This document shows positions 45,181 through 53,358 of a stretch of 64,000 bases of DNA, piece by piece. This DNA comes from Bacillota bacterium (GTDB lineage: Bacteria; Bacillota; Clostridia; Peptostreptococcales; Anaerovoracaceae), in the NCBI GenBank assembly GCA_017437745.1, contig JAFRYI010000010.1, forward strand, positions 1-64,000, given 5' to 3'. The notes below the pieces were generated by a model that saw only the letters and a list, made by a program, of their open reading frames with translations, ran no database searches and had not been told where the DNA came from. A program made the translations under genes and the position numbers. Position 1 is the first letter of the stretch, and each line of letters begins with the position of its first letter.

Positions 45181-47589
45181 TTAAAACTCCGTATTATCCC
45201 AGACGAACCTGTAGAAGTCCGTGTTCTCCATCTTAAGGCTGGTAGAGTAGCGGTTGGCGGCAAGGGTCTTGTACTTGTCCAGATAAGCCTTGCGCTCCTC
45301 CTCCGTCATCGTGTTGCCCTCCGCCCAGGTGACCTTGCCGTTCTTGGCGTTGTACTGCATCTCGTTGGTGATTATGCACTTGTTGTAGAGCATCGCGTAG
45401 TGCTCCGTGTCCGCGAAGATGTCGCGCCCCATTATGAGCCTGGAATCGTATTCCAGCCCGAACAGATTGAGGATGGTGGGGAATATGTCCACGTTGCAGC
45501 AGACATCGTCCACGTAGATGGGGTCCTTAAGCATGCCGCACCAGATGATGGCGCTGCTCTTGTACATCTCTATGGTGTTCTCCAGCGCCTTGCCGGCCAA
45601 GCTGTCGCGGTCCGGATAGTTGAGGTTGTAGGGATAGTGGTCGCCGGAGATCACTATTACCGTGTTGTTAAGCTTTCCGGCTTTCTCCAGCTCTTCCAGC
45701 AGGTAGGCCATGGCTTTGTCGAACTCGTAGTTGCAGGCCAGGTAGCTCTGCGAACCTTCCCTGAGCTTGGTGTCCCCGAGTATCTCCTTGACGGTCTTTA
45801 TGTTGCGGTTGCGCATTACGTTGTCCCCGTTGTAGGGACCGTGGCCGCTGAAGGTCATGTAGTATACGCAGAAACGGTCGTCGTTTATGTAGTCCGGGAT
45901 GGACTGCTGCATCATCTCGTAGTCGGAGGCCGGCCAGTTTGACGTAAAGGTCATACCGTCGCGCATGAACTTGCACGTAAAGCCCAGGTTGGGCAGGGAC
46001 TTGTTCCTTCCGTAGTAATAGCCCAGGTAGTTGTGATACCCGCGGCTGGTGGTGCCGCACTGCTGGCTGAACATGGTGCCCAGGCCGAAAGGCATGAGGC
46101 GCGAGGCGCTTCTGGGCATGCTGCCGACCCTTGCTCCGGAGCCCGCGTCCCTGGAGGTGTCCGGCCACAGACCGGTAAGCAGCGAATATTCGCCGTTGGT
46201 GGTTATGTTGTGGTAGCTGTTGTAGTAGTTGTTAAGGACTATGCCTTCGTGCGCCATCTTGTAGAGCGTAGGCGTTACCTGCTCGTGGATGGCAAGGTTG
46301 GAGAAAGCCTCGGCGCAGATGTATATAAGGTTGTAGCCTTCGAAAAGGCCGGTGTAGTCGTTCTTTGATGTGCCTTTATCCTGCGCGAAATAATCGCACA
46401 GGGACTTTACCGTGCCGTTGTTCGCCTTTTCGGCAAGCTTGCGGAAGTCTATGGCTTTTATGGTGTTGGGTGAAAGATCCAGATCCATCGCGTCCGTGTC
46501 GTCCGCGTCCGCCGCTACGGCGTAGGATATGACAGGCTCCGTCTCCGGCTCCTCCGTATCCCCTGCAATGATGTATCTGGTCTCTATGAGCGAATTGGCA
46601 AGGACGCCTATCCTGGACGCGGCGGTGTCCGTGTCTATGAGCTTGCTGTGGTAAGCGTAATATGCGCTGGTGTCCTCCGTTCCGGCGGAAGGAAGAAGCG
46701 CGGCGGCAAGGGCCCAGACGCCCACCGCGAGCACCAGAGCGGCAGCGTGCGGCTTCAAGCCGTACCTTATGTGAGTGCCGCAGAGGAAGGTAGCCAGAGC
46801 GTATATGATGACAGGGATGAGGCTTATTAGGATCAGCACCCAGGACTGCTTAAGTTCGGATACCAGCGCCCAGCGGAAATCCGTAAGCGCGTTGCCCGCG
46901 TTGCCTATCATGGACACGGAGAACAGCGAGCCGAAAATTCGGTGGTACACCAGCTGCGCAGCATAGTAGAACCACACGATGAGCATCACCAGCGTGTTCC
47001 CGATGCGGTTGGCGACCTTGTTCTTTATCCAGCCGGTCGCGAAAGCGCAGACCATTGCCTCCGCCAAAGCGAACAGCGCCGTCCAGACCGGGAAACCTTC
47101 CATGCTGCCGTTGGTCCTGTTGTAGAGGAACAGCTCCCAGAACATTATGGCAACATAGAACGCAAGGAAGTTGACCAGCATGGTGCCGAACCTGCCGGAC
47201 CTGGATGCTGTTTTGGCGGCGTCCATGCCGGACTTGGAGGTCTTTGCGGCGTCCTTGCCGGACTTGGAAGACTTGGCGGGCTTGCGCGGCTCCCCGGCTG
47301 CGGGAGCTGCAACCGGTTCTCCTGCAGCAGAAACCTCTACCTCGGGCTGCTCTATCGCGGCTTCCTCTACCTCGGGCTGCTCTATTGCGGCTTCCTCTAC
47401 CTCGGGCGGCTCCGGCCGGATCTCCGTATCCGCAGATACCGCGCCTGAGGACGTCTGCCTGATCATCTCCTCCAGACGGTCCATGCGTTCGGCCAAACGA
47501 TCCAGCTGATCGTAGTCGAGCTCCGTGTAATCCTTGGAGTCCGGATCGATCTCCGTTATTATGTTTTTATTCGACAGATCGTCTTTCAC
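45181..47589 (-). CDS. LTA synthase-like membrane sulfatase/phosphoglycerol transferase
   Basis: 802 residues from GTG 47589, which follows AAGGA; the longer reading would start upstream of its own -10 (TATAAT at 47623-47628). A charged, repetitive N-terminal region (Glu/Ala/Pro repeats, then Lys/Ser/Gly repeats, about residues 20-135) precedes five membrane helices, then an extracellular alkaline-phosphatase-superfamily domain. Visible parts are YICAEAFSNLA (metal site), TTNGEYSLLTGL (likely nucleophile Thr), MTFSGHGPYNG and VIVISGDHYPYN (metal-binding Asp/His). It resembles enzymes that add phosphoglycerol from phosphatidylglycerol to a surface polymer. The substrate is unproven. Confidence 0.85.
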   Translation of the reverse strand: MKDDLSNKNIITEIDPDSKDYTELDYDQLDRLAERMDRLEEMIRQTSSGAVSADTEIRPEPPEVEEAAIEQPEVEEAAIEQPEVEVSAAGEPVAAPAAGEPRKPAKSSKSGKDAAKTSKSGMDAAKTASRSGRFGTMLVNFLAFYVAIMFWELFLYNRTNGSMEGFPVWTALFALAEAMVCAFATGWIKNKVANRIGNTLVMLIVWFYYAAQLVYHRIFGSLFSVSMIGNAGNALTDFRWALVSELKQSWVLILISLIPVIIYALATFLCGTHIRYGLKPHAAALVLAVGVWALAAALLPSAGTEDTSAYYAYHSKLIDTDTAASRIGVLANSLIETRYIIAGDTEEPETEPVISYAVAADADDTDAMDLDLSPNTIKAIDFRKLAEKANNGTVKSLCDYFAQDKGTSKNDYTGLFEGYNLIYICAEAFSNLAIHEQVTPTLYKMAHEGIVLNNYYNSYHNITTNGEYSLLTGLWPDTSRDAGSGARVGSMPRSASRLMPFGLGTMFSQQCGTTSRGYHNYLGYYYGRNKSLPNLGFTCKFMRDGMTFTSNWPASDYEMMQQSIPDYINDDRFCVYYMTFSGHGPYNGDNVMRNRNIKTVKEILGDTKLREGSQSYLACNYEFDKAMAYLLEELEKAGKLNNTVIVISGDHYPYNLNYPDRDSLAGKALENTIEMYKSSAIIWCGMLKDPIYVDDVCCNVDIFPTILNLFGLEYDSRLIMGRDIFADTEHYAMLYNKCIITNEMQYNAKNGKVTWAEGNTMTEEERKAYLDKYKTLAANRYSTSLKMENTDFYRFVWDNTEF
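47217..47410 (-). repeat. Two short in-frame tandem repeats in the LTA-synthase-like gene
   Basis: About 47332-47410: a 33-base unit coding for a VEEAAIEQPE-like decapeptide plus one residue, just over two copies. About 47217-47272: a unit coding for K(D/M)AAKTSKSG, two copies. Both lie in the N-terminal linker before the first membrane helix and could vary in copy number. Confidence 0.7.
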
Positions 47590-47622
47590 TAATAGTTCCT
47601 TACAATAGTATAATGACGTAAT

Positions 47623-47628
47623 ATTATA
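47623..47628 (-). promoter_or_regulatory. -10 element of the LTA-synthase-like gene
   Basis: TATAAT on the minus strand, 33 bases before GTG 47589; the -35 region is weak. It supports the shorter reading of the gene. Confidence 0.5.
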
Positions 47629-47734
47629 CCGCACATTCTCAGAAAATAAAGTGAAATCGCTATGAAAACTGCGGTATTATAACTGTAGACATCATTCGCG
47701 GACGTGCGAAAGTCTGCGGCGCAGGGGCAGGATC

Positions 47735-48472
47735 ATGGAATACAGAAACTACATTTTCGACTTATACAGAACGCTTGTGGACATCCGCACGGATGAGGGA
47801 CGGCCGGAATTCTGGCAGAAGATCGCCGGGTGGTACTGCGCTTACGGCGCGGAATGGACCGGGGAGGAGCTCCGCAAGGCGTATCTTTCCATGGTAAGGG
47901 AGGAAGAAGAAAAACTCGCCGCCCTTACCGGCTCAGCGTTCCCGGAAATACAACTTGAGACGGTATTCCTTAGGCTTCTGGAGGAGGCACCGGACGCTGA
48001 AGCAGGGTCCGGACTTCCGGCGGTCAAGAAAGGCCGCGGCGCTAAGCAAAAGCCGCGCGGCATAAGGGCAGAGACCGCCTGGGTCAAAGCCACGGCCACC
48101 ATGTTCCGCGTGCTTTCCAGAGACCGCCTCCGCTGCTTCGAAGGCGTTCCGGAAATGCTCAGAAGCCTTGGAAAACAAGGCAAACGGGTGTTTCTTCTGT
48201 CCAACGCGCAGAGCGTCTTTACCATGCCCGAACTGGAGCAGTGCGGCATTGCGGACTGCTTCGACGATATCTTCATTTCTTCCGACCGGGCAATTAAAAA
48301 ACCAGATCCGCGCTTTCTGCAGGAACTGATGCAGAAACACGCCCTGGATCCGGCTGAAACTGTAATGATAGGCAACGATCCCGACACCGACATGGCCGTT
48401 GCCGCGGCCTGCGGGGTGCGGGGCATTCTTGTAAGCTCCGACGGTTCGGACCTTTTAAGTCTTCTGCCGTAA
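47735..48472 (+). CDS. HAD-superfamily hydrolase with D-x-Y motif I
   Basis: 245 residues. Motif I reads FDLYRTLVD: Asp9 is the nucleophile, and position +2, usually Asp in phosphatases, is Tyr11, as in several haloacid dehalogenase-like members. Motif II is FLLSNAQ, motif III Lys is in AIKKPDPRF, and motif IV is MIGNDPDTDMA. An insertion of about 25 residues rich in Lys/Arg/Gly (KKGRGAKQKPRGIRAE, around residue 93) interrupts the cap region. Dehalogenase or phosphatase activity is possible; the substrate is unknown. Stand-alone gene divergent from the LTA-synthase-like gene. Confidence 0.8.
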   Translation: MEYRNYIFDLYRTLVDIRTDEGRPEFWQKIAGWYCAYGAEWTGEELRKAYLSMVREEEEKLAALTGSAFPEIQLETVFLRLLEEAPDAEAGSGLPAVKKGRGAKQKPRGIRAETAWVKATATMFRVLSRDRLRCFEGVPEMLRSLGKQGKRVFLLSNAQSVFTMPELEQCGIADCFDDIFISSDRAIKKPDPRFLQELMQKHALDPAETVMIGNDPDTDMAVAAACGVRGILVSSDGSDLLSLLP

Positions 48473-48480
48473 GCCTTCGG

Positions 48481-48561
48481 CTCTACCGCGCCAGCGCTAA
48501 AAAGATCAAGCCTTTTAACGCGGCGTTGCTTTAACCATAAAGTTCTCTACCGCGCCAGCGC
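48481..48561. repeat. 17-base direct repeat with a 64-base period
   Basis: CTCTACCGCGCCAGCGC occurs at 48481-48497 and again at 48545-48561. The second copy contains the last codons and stop of the minus-strand membrane protein gene; the first lies in the spacer and copies those codons. Looks like a small local duplication. Confidence 0.65.
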
Positions 48562-49140
48562 CCTTACGATAAGGGACATTACTGTTATTATCGCGGTAAG
48601 GATGCACATCCACATTATCGTACCGCCCTTGCCCTGACGGTGCACGCGGAAGAACGGGTACGGCCCGTCCACCTTGCGCTTGTAATTCAGCCAGAACATT
48701 AGCATGCCGTAGCAGAACGTAAGCACCACGGGGACCAGCCAGGCGCCGGCGCGCGCGTGCGGCTCGAACCACACGTAGGACACGATGCAAAGGATGGGGC
48801 AGACGAGATGATGCAGCAGCCCTTCCGTAAACAGCAGTTGCTTGGCGTTGCCGCCCAGGGGCACAAGGATGAAGGCCGTGGTTATGAAGGTCATGAGCAT
48901 CATGCAGCTTGCCAGGTAGCGCAAGATGACCGGAAACCACGCCGCGTGGCCGGTGGCGTCGAACATGCTGCCGGTAAGGCACGCGATGAGCAGCGCCAGC
49001 GACGACAGGAAAGTCATTACGTTGGACAGCGTCGTGTAGAACGCGAACGTTATCCAGCCCCTCTGCGGAAAGCTCTTTACCAGATCCACGACCTCCAGAA
49101 TTACCAGTATTACGTTTATTATTATTGCGATGGCAGGCAT
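48547..49140 (-). CDS. Six-helix membrane protein of unknown function (Pr6Pr/FAR-17a-like layout)
   Basis: 197 residues with six hydrophobic segments (about 2-22, 33-55, 68-95, 108-125, 133-152, 175-194). Polar residues within the helices (HAAWF, GLLHHLVCPILC) recall small multi-pass families such as Pr6Pr or androgen-induced-gene-like proteins, but no sure match can be given. GGAG precedes the ATG at 49140. Upstream on the same strand, 66 bases away, is the BIG2 surface protein gene. No known partner. Confidence 0.6.
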   Translation of the reverse strand: MPAIAIIINVILVILEVVDLVKSFPQRGWITFAFYTTLSNVMTFLSSLALLIACLTGSMFDATGHAAWFPVILRYLASCMMLMTFITTAFILVPLGGNAKQLLFTEGLLHHLVCPILCIVSYVWFEPHARAGAWLVPVVLTFCYGMLMFWLNYKRKVDGPYPFFRVHRQGKGGTIMWMCILTAIITVMSLIVRALAR

Positions 49141-49206
49141 TGCAGCTCCTTATATTGCTTTATACTCAGTATCATATCCGCTGACAGGCGGGCTTCCGCA
49201 GTCTTG

Positions 49207-50856
49207 TCAGTACCATATCCAGCCGAACAGCACTATCTTTATTATCCACTGCAGCGGGGTGTAGCCAACGGTGACCTTGGTATTGGTGTACACGGTGCCG
49301 TCGGGGACGGTGCAGGTGATGACGCATTCTCCGCGGCCGGTGGCTGTAACCGTACCGTCCTGGGAGACGGACGCCACCTTTTCGTCCGTGGTGGACCACT
49401 TAAGACCGGGCCAGTAGGCGTCCGCGGGATCCGGCTCCACCGCAAGGCGGTAGCTGTCCCTGTAGTTGAGCGAAAGCTCCGAGCGGTCAACGATAAGACC
49501 CTTTACAGCCTTAAGCACTTCCTGCTCCGCGACTTCGCCGCAGAGCGCGCATTCCTTTATCCTGAGGCCGTCCTCGCGGTTGCCGGGATAGCGGACTATC
49601 TGCCATTCGCCCGGCTGATGGACCTTTGGAGTAAACGTGTCGTTCCAGGTATGGCCGCAGACAGCGCAGGTATGGGTGGTCCAGCCCAGACTGTGGCAGC
49701 TGCCGGGTGTGACGCTGTCCGTTATCTGAGGCTGATCGCACTGCTCCGGAGTCATTTTAGCGCTGTATGTGCGGGTCTCGCCGTTCCTGAACGTGCTCGA
49801 CAGCGACGAAAACTTGGGCCAGGTCATCTTTTCGCCCACGTAGGGGTCGCAGTAGGCTCGGCGGTCTCTGTTGTTTTCGTAGAAATTGATGGCGCCGGAG
49901 ACCTGGCAGCCGGAGATCAGGCCTATGGTGTCCGTGCCGTCATAGACGTAGAACATGCCCACCAGTCCGCCGTTGTGAGCGTAGCCGCGCATGGCCGCCC
50001 AGCCTTCTATGTTTACGGAGCTGTCCGTTATGTCCGCGTAGCCCGCGCCCAGCACGCCGCCCAGGAACTGCTCCACCTTAAGGGAGGTGTCACATTCGTC
50101 GGCAAACACCAGGGTGGTGTCCACGCGGCAGCCGCGGATCTGATTGTAGTTTCCGGTACGGCTCTCCGCACCTTTTCCGTTGCCTGCTCCGAAGCCCGCA
50201 AGGCCTCCGACTCCCGCGTTGCAGCTTGTGCGGGGCTTACCTTTATCGGTAACGCCAGGCTCCGGCGAGCAGGCCGCCGTAAGGCTTACTCTGGAGTCCA
50301 GGATAGTGCAGTTTTCCACCAGTGTGTTCTGCATCCAGCCCGCCAGAACGCCCGCGAAGCAGTGAGCCTCTCCGCGCACTTTTATGTCCGCGCCGCGGAT
50401 CACCAGGTCCTGTATGAACGCGCCGTCCAAGGCCGAAAACAGCCCCGCAGACAGGGTTTTGTACACCTTGGCGTTCCCATCTACAGTCTCCACGGTTTCG
50501 TCGCCGAAACGGTCGATTTTAAGGTTGTATATGGTGTGGCCGGCGCCGTAGAGCGTGCCGGAAAAAGGTATTGGCATCCAGTTGGCGCCGCCGGATTCCG
50601 GGGCCAGCTCCGACATGTCTATGTCGCTCTCCAGCACGAATGTGCCGTTTGGATCCTCCGCAAGCAGATGCATGTCCTGAGCGCTGCGGATAGGCGTGAG
50701 AGCGTCCGCGGATGAGGCTGTCGGGTTCGGGGATATCAGTATGGGAGCGGAGCCGTCGCCGTCGGCGAAGGCCGCTGTTCCAAACAGCGTTATAAGACAC
50801 AGGCACAACGCTGAGATCCGTATCTTTGAACTTTTCGTTTTCTTATGTGTTTTCAT
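49207..50856 (-). CDS. Secreted surface protein with GLUG-like region and BIG2 domain
   Basis: 549 residues. A signal peptide (MKTHKKTKSSKIRISALCLC, cleavage near the FADG at residue 31) leads to a beta-helix-like region with GLUG-type turns (LYGAGHTIYNLKI, GLFSALDGAFIQDLVI, GGLVGMFYVYDG). CAVCGHTW...HQPGEW and CALCGEV are Cys-pair motifs common in clostridial surface proteins. Residues about 455-532 form a bacterial Ig-like (BIG2) domain (LSLNYRDSYRLAVEPDPADA, GTVTATGRGECVITC). The end LQWIIKIVLFGWIWY is hydrophobic and may anchor the protein. No catalytic residues are seen; it could be an adhesin or surface-layer component. Confidence 0.78.
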   Translation of the reverse strand: MKTHKKTKSSKIRISALCLCLITLFGTAAFADGDGSAPILISPNPTASSADALTPIRSAQDMHLLAEDPNGTFVLESDIDMSELAPESGGANWMPIPFSGTLYGAGHTIYNLKIDRFGDETVETVDGNAKVYKTLSAGLFSALDGAFIQDLVIRGADIKVRGEAHCFAGVLAGWMQNTLVENCTILDSRVSLTAACSPEPGVTDKGKPRTSCNAGVGGLAGFGAGNGKGAESRTGNYNQIRGCRVDTTLVFADECDTSLKVEQFLGGVLGAGYADITDSSVNIEGWAAMRGYAHNGGLVGMFYVYDGTDTIGLISGCQVSGAINFYENNRDRRAYCDPYVGEKMTWPKFSSLSSTFRNGETRTYSAKMTPEQCDQPQITDSVTPGSCHSLGWTTHTCAVCGHTWNDTFTPKVHQPGEWQIVRYPGNREDGLRIKECALCGEVAEQEVLKAVKGLIVDRSELSLNYRDSYRLAVEPDPADAYWPGLKWSTTDEKVASVSQDGTVTATGRGECVITCTVPDGTVYTNTKVTVGYTPLQWIIKIVLFGWIWY

Positions 50857-50918
50857 GTTGTTTCAGTCGGTCTTGTTTTCCAGTCCGGTCCGGGGCAGGA
50901 CTTTTTTACCCTTCCGTC

Positions 50919-51821
50919 TCAGTCCAGATACCTTTCGCTGAAGAAGGATATCTTGTTTCGTATGCAGTTGAGCATTGCGGGATCTACGCCGTCTTTCCTG
51001 GACTGGATGACTATGTTGGTCTCGAACGCCGGGTCTATCTTAAGGACGGTAAGGTCGTACTTTCCGGTAAGCAGCATCTTGCTTATGTCCGCCTTCTGCC
51101 CCAGGAAGATGTAGTTGTTGTTCTGCGACAGCAGCTTGGGGATAAGGAACTTGTCGTAGACGCTTTTGATACGGACTTCTATGCCTGCCGCACTGCAGAG
51201 CTGACGGAAGTAGTCCACGTAAGGACGCGTACTGTCCTCTACCAGAAGCGTCATGCCGCGGAAGTCGTCTATGGTTATGTGGGTCTTGCTGCAAAGATGA
51301 TTGGTGCTGCTTACCAGCGGGTGGAAGTGCAACGTCGTAAGCAGGTAGGTCTTGTATGCGTCGTTCTTTATAAGCTCCCTGGTGCAGATCTTGTAGGTGT
51401 ACTCCCTTTCTTCGAAGAGCTTTTCTATCTCCGTATCCGGAAGACGCAGCGGAACCAGCACTACGTTCTTAAGATATTTGGCGTTGTAATCCGCAAGGGC
51501 CTCGCCTATCATGCCGGACAGCACGGATTCCATCATCACGAAGTACTCCGGCTCGCCGGAATCCTTGTAGTCCGATATCTTGCGCATTACCACGGAAGTG
51601 CGGTCCAGTATCTCCGAAAGATCGTTGTAGATGTACTCGCAGATCTGGGTGGGGAGCACGCCTTTGTAGTCCCTTACGAACAGCTCGCAGCCAAGCTCAT
51701 CCTCGAAAGCCTTTATGGCCTTGCCCAGGCCCTGCGAGGAGATGTTCAGGCGCTCCGCGGCCTTGGAGATGCTGCGGGTCTTGTAGACTTCCATTACGTA
51801 TTTAAGATCTTCTGTCCTCAT
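50919..51821 (-). CDS. LysR-family transcriptional regulator
   Basis: 300 residues from ATG 51821, which follows GGGAGAG; an earlier in-frame codon at 51845 is less likely. The N-terminal HTH is MRTEDLKYVMEVYKTRSISKA, then AERLNISSQGLGKAIKAFEDELG, with the LysR signature. The effector domain (about 90-300) has an atypical sequence with many Lys/Tyr. The gene is followed on the same strand by the BIG2 surface protein gene and preceded by the terminator of the GPH transporter unit. The target is unknown; the nearest candidates are the surface protein and the GPH/CapA pair. Confidence 0.82.
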   Translation of the reverse strand: MRTEDLKYVMEVYKTRSISKAAERLNISSQGLGKAIKAFEDELGCELFVRDYKGVLPTQICEYIYNDLSEILDRTSVVMRKISDYKDSGEPEYFVMMESVLSGMIGEALADYNAKYLKNVVLVPLRLPDTEIEKLFEEREYTYKICTRELIKNDAYKTYLLTTLHFHPLVSSTNHLCSKTHITIDDFRGMTLLVEDSTRPYVDYFRQLCSAAGIEVRIKSVYDKFLIPKLLSQNNNYIFLGQKADISKMLLTGKYDLTVLKIDPAFETNIVIQSRKDGVDPAMLNCIRNKISFFSERYLD

Positions 51822-51914
51822 AACAGCTCTCCCGGACTTTAACATCGCGTTTTTATTGCGAACAGTTTACGGGTAAAAGCCCTTACCCTAAAACCATTTC
51901 TTTCACCATTGTAT

Positions 51915-51948
51915 AAAAAAAGGGCAGGCTTTTCAACCTGCCCTTTTA
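51915..51948 (-). terminator. Intrinsic terminator after the GPH transporter gene
   Basis: AAAAGGGCAGG and CCTGCCCTTTT around an 8-base loop. On the minus strand it follows the transporter stop by about 33 bases. Confidence 0.85.
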
Positions 51949-51981
51949 TGCTGTTTTAATATACCTTGCGGCCGCGGGGAA

Positions 51982-53340
51982 TTACTCCTCTGCGGGCTTC
52001 TGCTCCTTGTTCCTGTAAGTTGGCATGTTCTTCTTGTCGATGGCCTTCATCATGAAGGTTGCGGCAATGGCGATGACACCCAGGATGATAGGAACGACAC
52101 CCATCGAGATGTTGATTCCCTTGACGACTGCTTCGGCCTGGTTAAGTCCTGCGGTAGCGTCGAATCCGGTGGCGTTCAGGATGGCGCCTACGCCGTAGGA
52201 AGCGAAGCCTACGACCACCTTAAGCACGAACATGCAGATGGAGTAGAGGAGTCCCGGAGAAGAGACGCCGTTCTTCCATGCGCCGTAGTCGCACATGTCG
52301 GGGACCGCTGCCCAGATGGCGGAGAAGCAGAAGGAGTTTGCTACGCCGGTAAAGAGCTGGAACAGTATTGCGCCTGTGCGGCTGTTGAATACAATCAGCA
52401 GGAGCGAGCCGATGATGTAGAGGATGTATCCCAGAGCCATCAGCTGGCGCTTCTCTATCCTCTTGGTAAGAGGAACAACGAAGAAGAACGCTGCTACGAT
52501 GCCGGCTACGCCGCCGATGGTGGCAAGTCCGGAGATCCATTCGGGGTGCTTAAGGTTGTACATGCAGTAGTAAGCGAAGAACGTTCCGCCGAATACTGCT
52601 ATGAAGTTGAGCAGGAGCATGTTTACGATTATGCCCCAGAACGGAGTGTTGCCATTGATGACCTTGATTCTCTCGGAGAACGGTCTGATGTCCTTCTTGG
52701 AAACAACTTCTATCTTTTCCTTTACGAGGAATGTGCAGATGTAGTATCCTGCGCAGATCAGTACCGCGAATACGATGCCTATTACCAGCCAGCCCTTGGG
52801 CTCGTTCTGTCCGCCGTACTTAGTAACAGTGGACATGAAGAACGCGCTGATTATAAGGGTAGCAGCGCTCTCGCCGATGTTTCTGGCAGAACCAAGCTTG
52901 GATCTTTCCTGAGGATCGGTGGTGACCGCGGAAGCAAGCGCGCCGTAGTTCATGCCGGTGATGGTGTTGAATACGGAAGCTTCCAGGAAGTAGAAGATGT
53001 AGGCCCATACTATCGTCTTTCCGTTGGCCCTTACGAACTCGGGGCAGAAGAACGCGAATACGAATGTAAGAGCAAGAGGAATGGTGCCCCAGAGTATGTA
53101 CGGTCTGTAGGTACCGAACTTGGTCTTGGTCTTATCCGAGATGTTGGCCATGATGATATCGGTGATAGCGTCTACCACACGGCCCCACATGAAGATGGCT
53201 CCTGCCGTAAGCGGGTTGAGGAGCAGGCAGTTTGTAAAGAATACCAGCAGGTACTGGGAAACGGTCTTGTTGGCAAGCTGCTGTCCCAGTCCGCCGAACG
53301 CGTAACCTATGCGTTCCTTGATGCTTACTTTGTTATCCAT
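51982..53340 (-). CDS. GPH-family (glycoside-pentoside-hexuronide) cation symporter
   Basis: 452 residues, twelve predicted membrane helices. The start SIKERIGYAFGGLGQQLANKTVSQYLLVFFTN, then WGRVVDAITDIIMANISDKTKTKFGTYRPYILWG (residues 52-85) is the GPH signature, including the D-x-x-x-D cytosolic loop and the R-P-Y-I/L motif. It imports a sugar, glycoside or uronide with Na+ or H+. It starts 18 bases after the CapA-like gene with no terminator between, so both form one transcript. No glycoside hydrolase is near, so a non-sugar substrate is also possible. Confidence 0.88.
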   Translation of the reverse strand: MDNKVSIKERIGYAFGGLGQQLANKTVSQYLLVFFTNCLLLNPLTAGAIFMWGRVVDAITDIIMANISDKTKTKFGTYRPYILWGTIPLALTFVFAFFCPEFVRANGKTIVWAYIFYFLEASVFNTITGMNYGALASAVTTDPQERSKLGSARNIGESAATLIISAFFMSTVTKYGGQNEPKGWLVIGIVFAVLICAGYYICTFLVKEKIEVVSKKDIRPFSERIKVINGNTPFWGIIVNMLLLNFIAVFGGTFFAYYCMYNLKHPEWISGLATIGGVAGIVAAFFFVVPLTKRIEKRQLMALGYILYIIGSLLLIVFNSRTGAILFQLFTGVANSFCFSAIWAAVPDMCDYGAWKNGVSSPGLLYSICMFVLKVVVGFASYGVGAILNATGFDATAGLNQAEAVVKGINISMGVVPIILGVIAIAATFMMKAIDKKNMPTYRNKEQKPAEE

Positions 53341-53358
53341 GTCATTTTCCTCCGTTCA

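Noticed and set aside
47590-47634. Longer N-terminus for the LTA-synthase-like protein
   Set aside because: The extension contains the TATAAT -10 element; GTG 47589 has a ribosome site.
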